This document shows, one piece after another, positions 8,455 to 15,589 of a DNA stretch of 16,050 nucleotides; the stretch's first letter is position 1, and every line of letters starts with the position of its first letter. The stretch is from NCBI GenBank assembly GCA_023230795.1, contig JALNWR010000039.1, positions 1 through 16,050 on the forward strand. Direction: 5' to 3'. The position numbers and the translations under genes were made by a program. The stretch is from Candidatus Cloacimonadota bacterium (lineage in GTDB: Bacteria; Cloacimonadota; Cloacimonadia; Cloacimonadales; Cloacimonadaceae). Under the pieces are notes generated by a model. That model was not told the origin of the DNA and searched no databases. It was given only the letters and a program-made list of their open reading frames with translations.

Positions 8455-8506
8455 TCTGCGTGAACCCAAAAACCCCTTATTCGTGTAAATTAGTGGACGG
8501 CAAAGA
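8455..8506. repeat. Possible dispersed intergenic repeat (CGTGTAAATTAGTGG type)
   Basis: The short gap between the two giant genes contains CTTATTCGTGTAAATTAGTGG with CGTG/GTGG phrasing that resembles intergenic repeats I recall from many environmental bacterial genomes. Only one copy is in the window, so this rests on recollection rather than on an internal match. No gene is seen in 8336-8554. Confidence 0.25.
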
Positions 8507-8554
8507 CATTATGGGCACACGGCCGCATAACGCTTAACTCATAGTCATATGACA

Positions 8555-11500
8555 CTATTTCATCAACACAGCCTTCCTGACAAAGCTATCCTTCCCAGCT
8601 TGCATACGGATGAAATAGACTCCTGAGCCCAGCTTATGTCCTCTATCATCCTTGCTGTCCCAGATCAATTTGTAGCGTCCGCTATTCTGATGGCCCATCT
8701 GATATCTGCGGACAATCTGACCCCGCTGGTTAAAGATATCAAAGCTGACCTCCTGCGGCTCGGACAGCGCATAGCTTATCGTGGCAGTGGGATTGAAGGG
8801 ATTGGGATATATGCTCTGAATATGGGTGATCAAGGGTATATCCGGCGCAAAATCTCCTGCTTCATAATGCAGGGTGACAGGCCCGTAATAGCTACAGGAA
8901 CCATCCAGATCAGAGGCCTGCAACCAATAGTAGTAATCCCCTGGGCCGGGCAGATTCTGATCCCGAAACAAATAGACCTTCATCTGTGAACTGTTTGTAG
9001 CAGGAATCATAGCGCTGATTACCTGAGCTGAATTTAGTTCGTTTTTGGTATTGCGCAAGATCTGGTAACCGATCATATTAGTCTCGGATTGACTAACCCA
9101 GGTCAAGATAGCTGCCTGAGACTGCATAGCAACCGTGAAGGAAGAGAGCTCCACCGGCAGGGTGGGAGGTTCGTCGCTGTTACCTGTTTTCAGCTCGATG
9201 CTATTGCTTTTGGCCTGACTGGCGGGAATAGAGAAACTTGCTTCCCCGCCGCCATCTGGCAGCTCTGCCACCTGCCAGTCTCCATCGATCAAACACACTA
9301 CCCATTTATCCGGTGAGGTAACCGTGATACTCCAGGGACCATTGCCGGTGAGCTTGATTCTTTGCTCAAAGCTGACAACGAAACTTGGGTTCGGTACGGG
9401 CGTAAGATCACCGGGCTGAATTATCCCGTTGCCTTCTGTGATCTGGATGATATTGCCTCCAGCAACCTGGGCAGGCACACCGTCGTGATAATCATAAGTA
9501 ATATCAATGCTGAAAGGATCAAGATCGGCACAGAGCGGCAGCTTGGCGGTTCTGCCACTGCTGTCTTCAGCCTGAAAATAATAATATAGCTGTTCGGAAT
9601 CGGGCACGTTGAGACTTGCATTCCAAGAGCCCAAACCGTCATCGGAAAGAGCTATCTGCTGCCAGGGACCGCTGGGGGATGTGCTCCAAAAGATAAAGGT
9701 GCCATTGGGATCCAAGGCATTTTGGTGATCGATCTTTACACTGAAACAGTAGTCTGTATAGGCGGTAAGGCTTGCAGGGGGAATGTGCCGGATAGCGATC
9801 ATCTGATCGTCAAAAATAGTGCTTACCCGGCAATGCAGTGCATCTGTAGATTCGTAATTGCTATAAGTGTATCCGCTTATTTCAAAGCCCGGCATGGCGC
9901 TTTCATACACGGCCAAAGCGGCAGCATCGTTAGCAGTGCCCATCTGCGGCACATAGATTTTACCGTTCATGATGAAGGAATTGACATAAGGTTCATCATT
10001 TGGAGTATCCACCCGGAAGATTTGGTAAGGAGTTCCGTATGAGCTGGTCTTGCTCTGCCACTGACTAACCGATTCTTCTGTTGCTGCGTATTGTGCATGG
10101 CTGGGAGGAACTCTGTGAATCAGCACTTTATCCACATCAAGCAGTTTTGCCCAGCAATCGATATGATTGATATAGGTATTGTGAGGGTCGGTATAGATCT
10201 GATACTCAGATATGCCCAGGTAGTTACTGAAGCGCAGGTTGATCTGAGCCTGACTGAGGGCGCTGTTTTCGGAAAGTACCAATTCCGTGCTCATAGCCTT
10301 ACCCATGCCGTCGGTCATAATGTTTCCGCCGGTGTGAATCATATCCAGATCATAAAGGTCTATATCAAAATAATCGGCAAGTACAGAAGGGATAGCGTTG
10401 TCATTGTTACGAGGGCGGTTATATTCAAAATCCACTAGATGCATATTGTGATTCGCATCAAAGATAGTCAAGGGAGCATAATCCCGTATCCAATATGAAT
10501 CCGAAGCAGCATTGATATAGCGCACATTGGCCATATTCACGCCATTGGACTGCATATTGCTATTGGCAGCAGATTGGTCTGTGGAGCTGACTATCACATA
10601 GAGCAGAGCGTCATTGGAGAGGTCTGCCAAGAGGCTGTAGGGCTGGCCGAAAGGGTAGCGAACGATTGCGCCCTGGGCCGGTTCCCATTCTGCCACAAAG
10701 CGCGGCTGCACCGGATAGCTAATCACCGGAGTTTCCACCGTTAAACTCAGCGGGACAGAAAGTTCTGGATCATTTGCTGCGTTGGAAGCGATAGTCAGAC
10801 TACTATGATATATGCCATCTGCCAGGCCATCAGAATCCATTATTACTGTGATAACGGCACTTTCACCGGCAGCAATGCTTCCGGAACTGGGACTGAGCCT
10901 GGCCCAACCTGCAGACGCGCCTGAGCTGCTCCAGGTCAACCCCGCATAGCCAGTATTGCTGATTGTGATCTCACGAAAGATGCTGTCGCCACTGTTTACG
11001 GCCTCGGAGATTGAGGCAGGTGAGACGCTTATCAGAGGAGCGTTAGAAATCTCTAATACCACATCATCAACCATGAGGAAAAACACATCATTACTTACGC
11101 ATTGGATCGCCACATAAATGGTCTGTCCAGGATAGTCTAAGGCATAGCTATACTTCGTCCAATCGGTGGGAACCTCAATATAACTCGCACCGCTTATCTT
11201 GGTGAAAGCACTGGGATCTGTAGTGGTAGTTGATACCAAGACGTTGAAGCGTTCAAGCCCGTAGGTGTTATTATGTGATTTTGCCCAGAAGCTAAGCATC
11301 AGGCCGCTGACTGCCTCGATCGGAGCTGTGATCAACCAGTCATCGTTAGGTGCAGTCGTCGCAGCAAAGCAAGCGGCATACTTGTCGCCTCCGTGAGCCG
11401 GCGCATTCAGAACAGGATTTACAGCACTGGGATTCATAATGATGTAACTTCCAGTATAGTTTTGGTTATCGAATGTGTAATCCTGAATGGAATAGGTGCC

Positions 11501-12664
11501 ACTACCATCGCCATCATACTGGGTCCAGGGTGAGAATTCCAATGTGAAATCATCATAGGATTCAAAGCCATCGGTCCAAGGGAACTGGGTGATGGCATAA
11601 GTGGTGCTAAAGCGCCAGACCGGACAGTTCGTAGCATCACCATTGCTATTATAGGGCACTACCTGCCAGTAATAGGTGGTGTTATATTCCAATGCAGGAT
11701 CCGGAGTATAGCTGTTGACGTCTCCCAGATCTTCATAACTTACGGTTTGTAAGTTTGCGGGGTTATCGGTACCCAGATACAGCTTAAAACCGGTGGGAGT
11801 TCCGCCACCGCTGCCCCAATTCAGAGTAACGCCTGGCACTATATCTGGCGATCCATCAGCAGGACTTACTATCGTGGCCGGATTAGGGGGAGTATTATCA
11901 ATAAATGCCGCCATGTCGAACCGCATATTGGCGCGGTTTGCAGACAGGGTTCCGCTGGTCACTGAATTGGCATTAATGCTATTATCGCTATAGTGCAGAG
12001 CCTGATTGCTTGCATTGCTGTAATAGACACTGGGGTTACGGGAGGATTCTTGAGTAATGTCGCCATAGAACACTTCCACCACCAGGTTGTCGGCACCATT
12101 CCAAACAAAAGCTGTATCAAACGTGTGGGTATTCCAGCCCAAGGCTGGAGAATAGGAATTCGTGCTTAAAACTTGGGTGAGACCGGTTACAAAAGTGGTT
12201 GTAAGCACAGACTGTGTGGTATGGCCCAATTTGATGATCATGAGTCTGTCAACCACGCCATTTAGTGCCCTAATGTTAAAGGCAATGGAAGTAATATCTC
12301 CAGCACCGCCGCCAGCATTATTCAATTCATCAGCAGTTACCAGATACTGGTGCCGCGCATTCCTGCGCCGATTACCATAGGGACAGGGATACCGGTTCCA
12401 GTTGTTAGAGCTTGTCCCACTCCCTATAGTGACAGAAGTACTTTGCTTTTCTCCCCCCGACAGCAAGATATCCGTATATTTTTCATATACTCCAGTTCTG
12501 GCATTGATATTTATATTCGACAGAGTTTCCTTAGCCTTGCTTTTCTGCTCTGAACTTTGCAAAGCCTGCACAGGATTATCCTTGCTGCCGAGACTGATTC
12601 TTTCGGCAAAAAGAGAACTTATAATGAGTATAATTAGTACAAGAAAAAATACTCTACGCTTCAT
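8555..12664 (-). CDS. Secreted PPAD-type peptidylarginine deiminase with cleaved-adhesin-like domain and T9SS-type sorting domain
   Basis: 1369 residues. Order: signal peptide (1-20, ending LFA); a beta module opening VTIGSGT (about 76-250); fibronectin III (257-350); a jelly-roll domain with DGFESYDD, DDWLITAP and FFLMVDDVVLE (361-535), resembling the cleaved-adhesin domains of gingipains; a BACON-like unit (543-645); PPAD domain (650-960); its Ig-like domain (to about 1052); a further beta module; fibronectin III (1169-1270) with LPVELSSF; and a C-terminal sorting/FlgD-like domain (1281-1369) with YPNPFNP, GVYFIRM and a KAVLMK end. Deiminase residues Asp728, Arg750, Arg752, His834, Asp836, Asn895 and Cys945 have the same spacing as in the downstream paralog. 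RDYAP replaces RDYGP. No protease domain is present. ATG 12664 is chosen for its AGGAG and signal peptide. Predicted to act outside the cell or on its surface, citrullinating C-terminal arginines. Confidence 0.92.
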   Translation of the reverse strand: MKRRVFFLVLIILIISSLFAERISLGSKDNPVQALQSSEQKSKAKETLSNININARTGVYEKYTDILLSGGEKQSTSVTIGSGTSSNNWNRYPCPYGNRRRNARHQYLVTADELNNAGGGAGDITSIAFNIRALNGVVDRLMIIKLGHTTQSVLTTTFVTGLTQVLSTNSYSPALGWNTHTFDTAFVWNGADNLVVEVFYGDITQESSRNPSVYYSNASNQALHYSDNSINANSVTSGTLSANRANMRFDMAAFIDNTPPNPATIVSPADGSPDIVPGVTLNWGSGGGTPTGFKLYLGTDNPANLQTVSYEDLGDVNSYTPDPALEYNTTYYWQVVPYNSNGDATNCPVWRFSTTYAITQFPWTDGFESYDDFTLEFSPWTQYDGDGSGTYSIQDYTFDNQNYTGSYIIMNPSAVNPVLNAPAHGGDKYAACFAATTAPNDDWLITAPIEAVSGLMLSFWAKSHNNTYGLERFNVLVSTTTTDPSAFTKISGASYIEVPTDWTKYSYALDYPGQTIYVAIQCVSNDVFFLMVDDVVLEISNAPLISVSPASISEAVNSGDSIFREITISNTGYAGLTWSSSGASAGWARLSPSSGSIAAGESAVITVIMDSDGLADGIYHSSLTIASNAANDPELSVPLSLTVETPVISYPVQPRFVAEWEPAQGAIVRYPFGQPYSLLADLSNDALLYVIVSSTDQSAANSNMQSNGVNMANVRYINAASDSYWIRDYAPLTIFDANHNMHLVDFEYNRPRNNDNAIPSVLADYFDIDLYDLDMIHTGGNIMTDGMGKAMSTELVLSENSALSQAQINLRFSNYLGISEYQIYTDPHNTYINHIDCWAKLLDVDKVLIHRVPPSHAQYAATEESVSQWQSKTSSYGTPYQIFRVDTPNDEPYVNSFIMNGKIYVPQMGTANDAAALAVYESAMPGFEISGYTYSNYESTDALHCRVSTIFDDQMIAIRHIPPASLTAYTDYCFSVKIDHQNALDPNGTFIFWSTSPSGPWQQIALSDDGLGSWNASLNVPDSEQLYYYFQAEDSSGRTAKLPLCADLDPFSIDITYDYHDGVPAQVAGGNIIQITEGNGIIQPGDLTPVPNPSFVVSFEQRIKLTGNGPWSITVTSPDKWVVCLIDGDWQVAELPDGGGEASFSIPASQAKSNSIELKTGNSDEPPTLPVELSSFTVAMQSQAAILTWVSQSETNMIGYQILRNTKNELNSAQVISAMIPATNSSQMKVYLFRDQNLPGPGDYYYWLQASDLDGSCSYYGPVTLHYEAGDFAPDIPLITHIQSIYPNPFNPTATISYALSEPQEVSFDIFNQRGQIVRRYQMGHQNSGRYKLIWDSKDDRGHKLGSGVYFIRMQAGKDSFVRKAVLMK
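9509..10717 (-). repeat. Duplicated PPAD plus Ig-like cassette, copy B
   Basis: Counterpart of 3227-4438. The deiminase parts align without gaps from YPVQPR to the catalytic Cys segment DALHCRV, and the distance from the first catalytic Asp to the Cys is 217 residues in both. The sequences flanking the cassette differ between the genes except for the BACON-like unit just before it. Confidence 0.85.
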
Positions 12665-12669
12665 CTGTA

Positions 12670-12674
12670 CTCCT
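12670..12674 (-). promoter_or_regulatory. Ribosome binding site that sets the start of the deiminase-adhesin gene
   Basis: AGGAG (within AAAGGAG) is 5 nt before ATG 12664, the same spacing as in the paralog. The frame is open up to a TTG at 12757, which lies inside the conserved upstream motif and lacks a ribosome binding site. Confidence 0.85.
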
Positions 12675-12743
12675 TTATTTAGCACGATTCCTTTATCCTT
12701 GAATGAAGAAATAGACTCAATAAATTGCAAATGTGAAATTCTA

Positions 12744-12767
12744 TCGATATTCGTCAAGCACTATTTG
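12744..12767 (-). promoter_or_regulatory. Conserved upstream motif (putative -35 region), copy B
   Basis: Minus strand reads CAAATAGTGCTTGACGAATA followed by TCGA, with TTGACG starting 93 nt before ATG 12664. It matches 21 of 24 positions at 8415-8438. Past the motif the two leaders share only scattered bases (a TTTCA and a TGCAA at equal distance), so the conservation peaks at this element. Confidence 0.55.
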
Positions 12768-12829
12768 CTTTCATTCCTATTGTATTCTCTTTTTTGAAAC
12801 AAAACAATCTGCCTAAAACCATGATGCAG

Positions 12830-12957
12830 CAAGGGTTTAGCGGATCAATACAGATTATTTGCATTTATTGAATTTTGTTGGTTTTTTGAAATTACTGCTG
12901 GTTTTCCTGGATTAATTTCCGCTGCCGTTTGTAGATGATTTTGGGGATAAACCCTTG
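12830..12957. repeat. 10-bp perfect inverted repeat bounding a 128-bp segment
   Basis: CAAGGGTTTA at 12830-12839 is the exact reverse complement of TAAACCCTTG at 12948-12957. The interior has no frame and is T-rich. It could be the ends of a small non-autonomous element, but no target duplication was recognised. Confidence 0.35.
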
Positions 12958-13003
12958 TTTGTGCAGCTTTCGCACCTTAACTTTGGACTTGCTGTTGATT
13001 CGG

Positions 13004-13049
13004 TTTTAACTCGAGTCCACTCGAGCCCTCGAGTTATCTCGAGTTAAAA
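13004..13049. repeat. Symmetric 46-bp palindromic block with four CTCGAG hexamers
   Basis: CTCGAG occurs at 13010, 13020, 13028 and 13038, mirrored around one centre (13026.5). The outer arms TTTTAACTCGAG (13004-13015) and CTCGAGTTAAAA (13038-13049) are perfect reverse complements, and the inner pair is too. Only the 4-base spacers between hexamers break the symmetry. There is no T run outside the stem, so it does not look like a terminator. It is more like a multi-site operator or a structured nucleic-acid element. Confidence 0.6.
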
Positions 13050-13097
13050 ACGACTTAAAATCAAATTGAAAGCAAAAGCAGCAGTACTGATTTTTGG

Positions 13098-13154
13098 AGT
13101 CCAAACGCCCTCCGATATTACACATTTACTACAAATTACTTAGGTGTTTGGACT
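13098..13154. repeat. 12-bp inverted repeat with a 33-nt loop
   Basis: AGTCCAAACGCC (13098-13109) pairs with GGTGTTTGGACT (13143-13154) at 11 of 12 positions, the exception being a G-T wobble. The loop is A/T-rich. It could fold in RNA or be the ends of a tiny element. No T run follows. Confidence 0.45.
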
Positions 13155-13275
13155 TCATCTTGCTCTTGTTTCCTGCCCTAAGAAATCCATTCATCTGAGT
13201 TCAGATAGCAAACATCATCCAGCCTGATTTATCGCCCTCAAAAACAGGGGAATGCAAAAAAAAGTCTAATGGCAC

Positions 13276-13304
13276 TTGACAGAAATGCAGTTATATTTAC
13301 TTAT
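13276..13304 (+). promoter_or_regulatory. Putative promoter of the hisS-like operon
   Basis: TTGACA, a consensus -35 box, lies at 13276-13281. A weak -10 (ACTTAT, 13299-13304) follows at 17 nt. Transcription would begin just before the ribosome binding site of the GTG-started gene. The exact -10 is uncertain because the region is A/T-rich. Confidence 0.5.
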
Positions 13305-13313
13305 GTAAGTAAA
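13296..13313. promoter_or_regulatory. 18-bp palindrome overlapping the promoter (candidate operator)
   Basis: TTTACTTA-TG-TAAGTAAA is a perfect palindrome apart from the central two bases. It overlaps the presumed -10 and start-site region of the hisS-like operon, where a dimeric repressor would block transcription. The regulator is unknown. Confidence 0.5.
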
Positions 13314-13321
13314 AACAGACA

Positions 13322-13326
13322 GGGAG
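13322..13326 (+). promoter_or_regulatory. Ribosome binding site for a GTG start
   Basis: GGGAG lies 9 nt before GTG 13336. An ATG at 13328 is only 1 nt after it and is followed by AGA TAG, so it cannot start the gene. Confidence 0.7.
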
Positions 13327-13335
13327 TATGAGATA

Positions 13336-14613
13336 GTGAATCGCGTTATCGGCATCCATCAGTTCAAGCCGGATAAGGTATGGAAATGGAAGCTATTAGA
13401 GCAGAAAATGGCTCAGGTACTATCGTTACATGATTATCAGGAGATTCGTCTTTCGGTATTGCAGGATTATACCGAGATCGTGGAAGGCATCACAGCCCTG
13501 ATGCATGAGGATGAGGCTACTCAGGCTACCGAAGGCATTGTCAGTCTTTCCCCGTCTGATGGCAATCTCAGTTTGCTTACTTTACGTCCGGAAGGAACTA
13601 TCAGCGTATTGCACTACACCGCTCAGATTGTTAAGGATAGTGATGTGCACCGCTTTTACTATATAGGGCCGATGTTTCGCAAAGGGAAAGAGAGTCTCCC
13701 TTCCGAATTTCATCAATTGGGTGTGGAGCTGCTGGGTAGTGCTGCTGTAGTCTCCGAAAATGAGGTTATCTCTCTGGGAGTAAAGATCTGTCAGCAACTG
13801 GGACTCAGGGATGTAAAGCTTCAGCTGAATAGCTTTGGCTGCCAGGATTGCCGCCCGCATTTTTTTGAAGACCTGCACTCTTTTTTGAAGGAGCATGAGA
13901 GCGAGCTTTGTGCCGACTGCTTTCGTAAGCTTTCTACCAATCCTTTTGCAGATACAGGTTGCACAAACTCCAAATGCAAAGCCGTATATCAGGAAGGACC
14001 TATGGTCTTGGATTACCTATGTCAATCTTGCCGCCGAAACTTTTCCAAAGTAAAAAAGATTCAGGCTAATCTGGCCCAATACATTGTAAACCCAAAGCTT
14101 TTCAAGAATTTTGCCTATTACAACGAAACCGTATTTGACTTTGTAATCAAAGTAAACGGACAGGAACAGGTGATCGGAGGCGGAGGACGCTACGATTATC
14201 TGTCACGGATGATTACAGGAAAAAACATCCCTGCCGTGGGATTCTATCTGAATATAGACAGCATCTTTGAGACCATGGAGCGACGCGGACTATTTATGTC
14301 CCCGGACAAAGACTTCAGCGTTTTTATATCTACCCAGAGTGAAGACTTGGACATGATGCTCCTGCAGATTGCCCAGGAATTGCACGATAACAACATAAAA
14401 ACAGTACTGAGCACGGATAAACACAGCATCACAGATGATATAGCCCTCGCTCAAAAAGCGCAGTGTGAACTGATGCTGGTGATCCGGGATGAGAATGTGC
14501 GTGAAGGCAAATTGCTCATGCGTGACCTGATCAAAGAACATCAGGATTACATCAAGTTAGACGGCATCATAGATGCCATACTCTTAGCTCGCAAATCTTT
14601 AAACAAAGAATAA
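13336..14613 (+). CDS. hisS: Histidyl-tRNA synthetase family protein, divergent
   Basis: 425 residues with the class II HisRS fold: motif 1 region with TLRPEGT, motif 2 region YYIGPMFRKG...FHQLGVELLG (Arg115), a His-specific region YYNETVFDF, motif GGRYD (Arg285) and a C-terminal anticodon-binding-like domain (about 305-420). It should charge tRNA-His with histidine using ATP. Several normally strong motifs are altered: the RGLDYY segment reads KNFAYY (residues 257-262, Lys for the catalytic Arg), the ERPQ stretch of motif 2 is missing, and the N-terminal GTRD-like loop is absent. Eight cysteines in four pairs (169/172, 192/195, 209/214, 229/232) suggest zinc binding in the insertion domain, as in some bacterial HisRS. 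It may be a true but divergent synthetase or a paralog with another role, such as a HisZ-like regulatory subunit. First gene of a four-gene run; GTG start. Confidence 0.72.
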   Translation: MNRVIGIHQFKPDKVWKWKLLEQKMAQVLSLHDYQEIRLSVLQDYTEIVEGITALMHEDEATQATEGIVSLSPSDGNLSLLTLRPEGTISVLHYTAQIVKDSDVHRFYYIGPMFRKGKESLPSEFHQLGVELLGSAAVVSENEVISLGVKICQQLGLRDVKLQLNSFGCQDCRPHFFEDLHSFLKEHESELCADCFRKLSTNPFADTGCTNSKCKAVYQEGPMVLDYLCQSCRRNFSKVKKIQANLAQYIVNPKLFKNFAYYNETVFDFVIKVNGQEQVIGGGGRYDYLSRMITGKNIPAVGFYLNIDSIFETMERRGLFMSPDKDFSVFISTQSEDLDMMLLQIAQELHDNNIKTVLSTDKHSITDDIALAQKAQCELMLVIRDENVREGKLLMRDLIKEHQDYIKLDGIIDAILLARKSLNKE

Positions 14614-14624
14614 AGGAGAATATA

Positions 14625-14996
14625 ATGAAATCTATTACGACCCAAAGCGCTCCTGCTGCCATAGGCCCTTATTCCCAGGCAGCCCTCATGAACGATACCC
14701 TCTTTATCAGCGGACAGCTGGGTATAGACCCCAAAACCGGAAACATGGCCGAAGGCTTCGAAGCCCAAGCCAGGCTGGTTTTTCAGTATATCAAAGCCAT
14801 CCTGAAAGCCGCAGACATGGATATGTCCAATGTGGTAAAAGCCAGTGTCTTCCTCAAAGATATGAACGATTTTGGCCAGTTAAACGAGATTTATGCTCGC
14901 CAATTCAGCGCTCCCTATCCTGCCAGAGAAGCCATACAGGTAGCACGCCTGCCCAAAGATGGATTGGTAGAAATCTCTGTGATCGCAATGAGGTAA
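14625..14996 (+). CDS. ridA: RidA family enamine/imine deaminase
   Basis: 123 residues, full length for the YjgF/YER057c/UK114 family. RidA trimers hydrolyse reactive 2-aminoacrylate and related enamines released by PLP enzymes, in the cytoplasm. Family marks: APAAIGPYSQA near the start, FISGQLGID, and PAREAIQVARLPKDG carrying the conserved active-site Arg (Arg101), followed by a C-terminal EISVIA with Glu116. The start ATG is 11 nt after the hisS-like stop and is preceded by AAGGAG, so the genes are co-transcribed. Such a detoxifying enzyme suits an amino-acid-fermenting cell. Confidence 0.94.
   Translation: MKSITTQSAPAAIGPYSQAALMNDTLFISGQLGIDPKTGNMAEGFEAQARLVFQYIKAILKAADMDMSNVVKASVFLKDMNDFGQLNEIYARQFSAPYPAREAIQVARLPKDGLVEISVIAMR
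14990..14993 (+). promoter_or_regulatory. Ribosome binding site inside the end of ridA, for a TTG start
   Basis: GAGG overlaps the last codons of ridA and lies 8 nt before TTG 15002. No ATG or GTG exists nearby in the frame that would keep the conserved TKGGDKG motif at the N terminus. Confidence 0.65.
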
Positions 14997-15001
14997 AGCC
15001 C

Positions 15002-15550
15002 TTGAGCATCACTACAAAAGGCGGGGACAAAGGCCAGACTTCGCTATACACTGGGGAAAGAATATCAAAAAGCGACTTGCGCGTGGAAGCCTACGGCACT
15101 TTGGATGAGCTGGATGCCTTCATCGGCGAAGCCAAACACCATGTAAGCGAGTATCAGGACGTGAGCAAGCTGCTTATCGAAATCCAAAACCGCCTGTATC
15201 GAGTGATGGGAGAACTGGCCACACCTGATGGCTCGTATCCCAAGCCTCTGTGTGAGAGCGAAGTGAATGAGATCACCAGCAGTATTCACCACTATGAAGA
15301 AAAGCTGAATCTGAAAGGCTTTGTGATCCCGGGAGCCTGCCTCGCCAGCGCCAGATTGGACATCTGCAGAACTGTGGCACGCCGGGCTGAACGCAGATTG
15401 ACCGCCCTTGCTCAAACCGCAGAAGTATCCCCTCATCTGCAGAAATACGTGAATCGCCTCTCTGATCTTTTTTACATCCTGGCGCGGCATATAGAAGCGC
15501 AGAAAGGGCTATTAACATATAAGGACAAAACTTCGAAGCACTGTAAATAA
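15002..15550 (+). CDS. pduO: ATP:cob(I)alamin adenosyltransferase, PduO type
   Basis: 182 residues, normal length for the trimeric PduO/MMAB family, which transfers the adenosyl group of ATP to cob(I)alamin and makes the B12 coenzyme. Motifs: TKGGDKGQTSLYTGER (5-20) forming the ATP loop, VEAYGTLDELDAFIGE (28-43), RTVARRAERR (123-132) with the ATP-binding arginines, and YVNRLSDLFYILAR (149-162). The start is TTG at 15002, 5 nt after the ridA stop; the conserved motif begins at residue 5, so no longer start is needed. The coenzyme would serve enzymes such as methylmalonyl-CoA mutase or amino-acid mutases, not present in this window. Confidence 0.95.
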   Translation: MSITTKGGDKGQTSLYTGERISKSDLRVEAYGTLDELDAFIGEAKHHVSEYQDVSKLLIEIQNRLYRVMGELATPDGSYPKPLCESEVNEITSSIHHYEEKLNLKGFVIPGACLASARLDICRTVARRAERRLTALAQTAEVSPHLQKYVNRLSDLFYILARHIEAQKGLLTYKDKTSKHCK

Positions 15551-15589
15551 CTAGCTTTGTAGGAAAATAAACATGAAAAGGAGATAGTA

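Larger units (their letters stand above)
12768..13275. other. Intergenic region with several inverted repeats and no credible gene
   Basis: About 500 A/T-rich bases between divergent genes. No convincing frame with a ribosome binding site was found on either strand. It carries at least three nested or adjacent inverted repeats, listed separately, and the word TTTGGACTT twice in direct orientation (about 12982 and 13147) plus inverted at 13098. It may be a regulatory region, a non-coding RNA or a decayed mobile element. Nothing decides between these. Confidence 0.5.

Noticed and set aside
8544..8553. Palindrome GTCATATGAC just after the paralog's stop, as a terminator
   Set aside because: The stem is short and weak with no loop or T run; it could be chance.
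13004..13049. CTCGAG block as a rho-independent terminator
   Set aside because: The T and A runs are inside the inverted repeat rather than after it, and no gene ends nearby on either strand.
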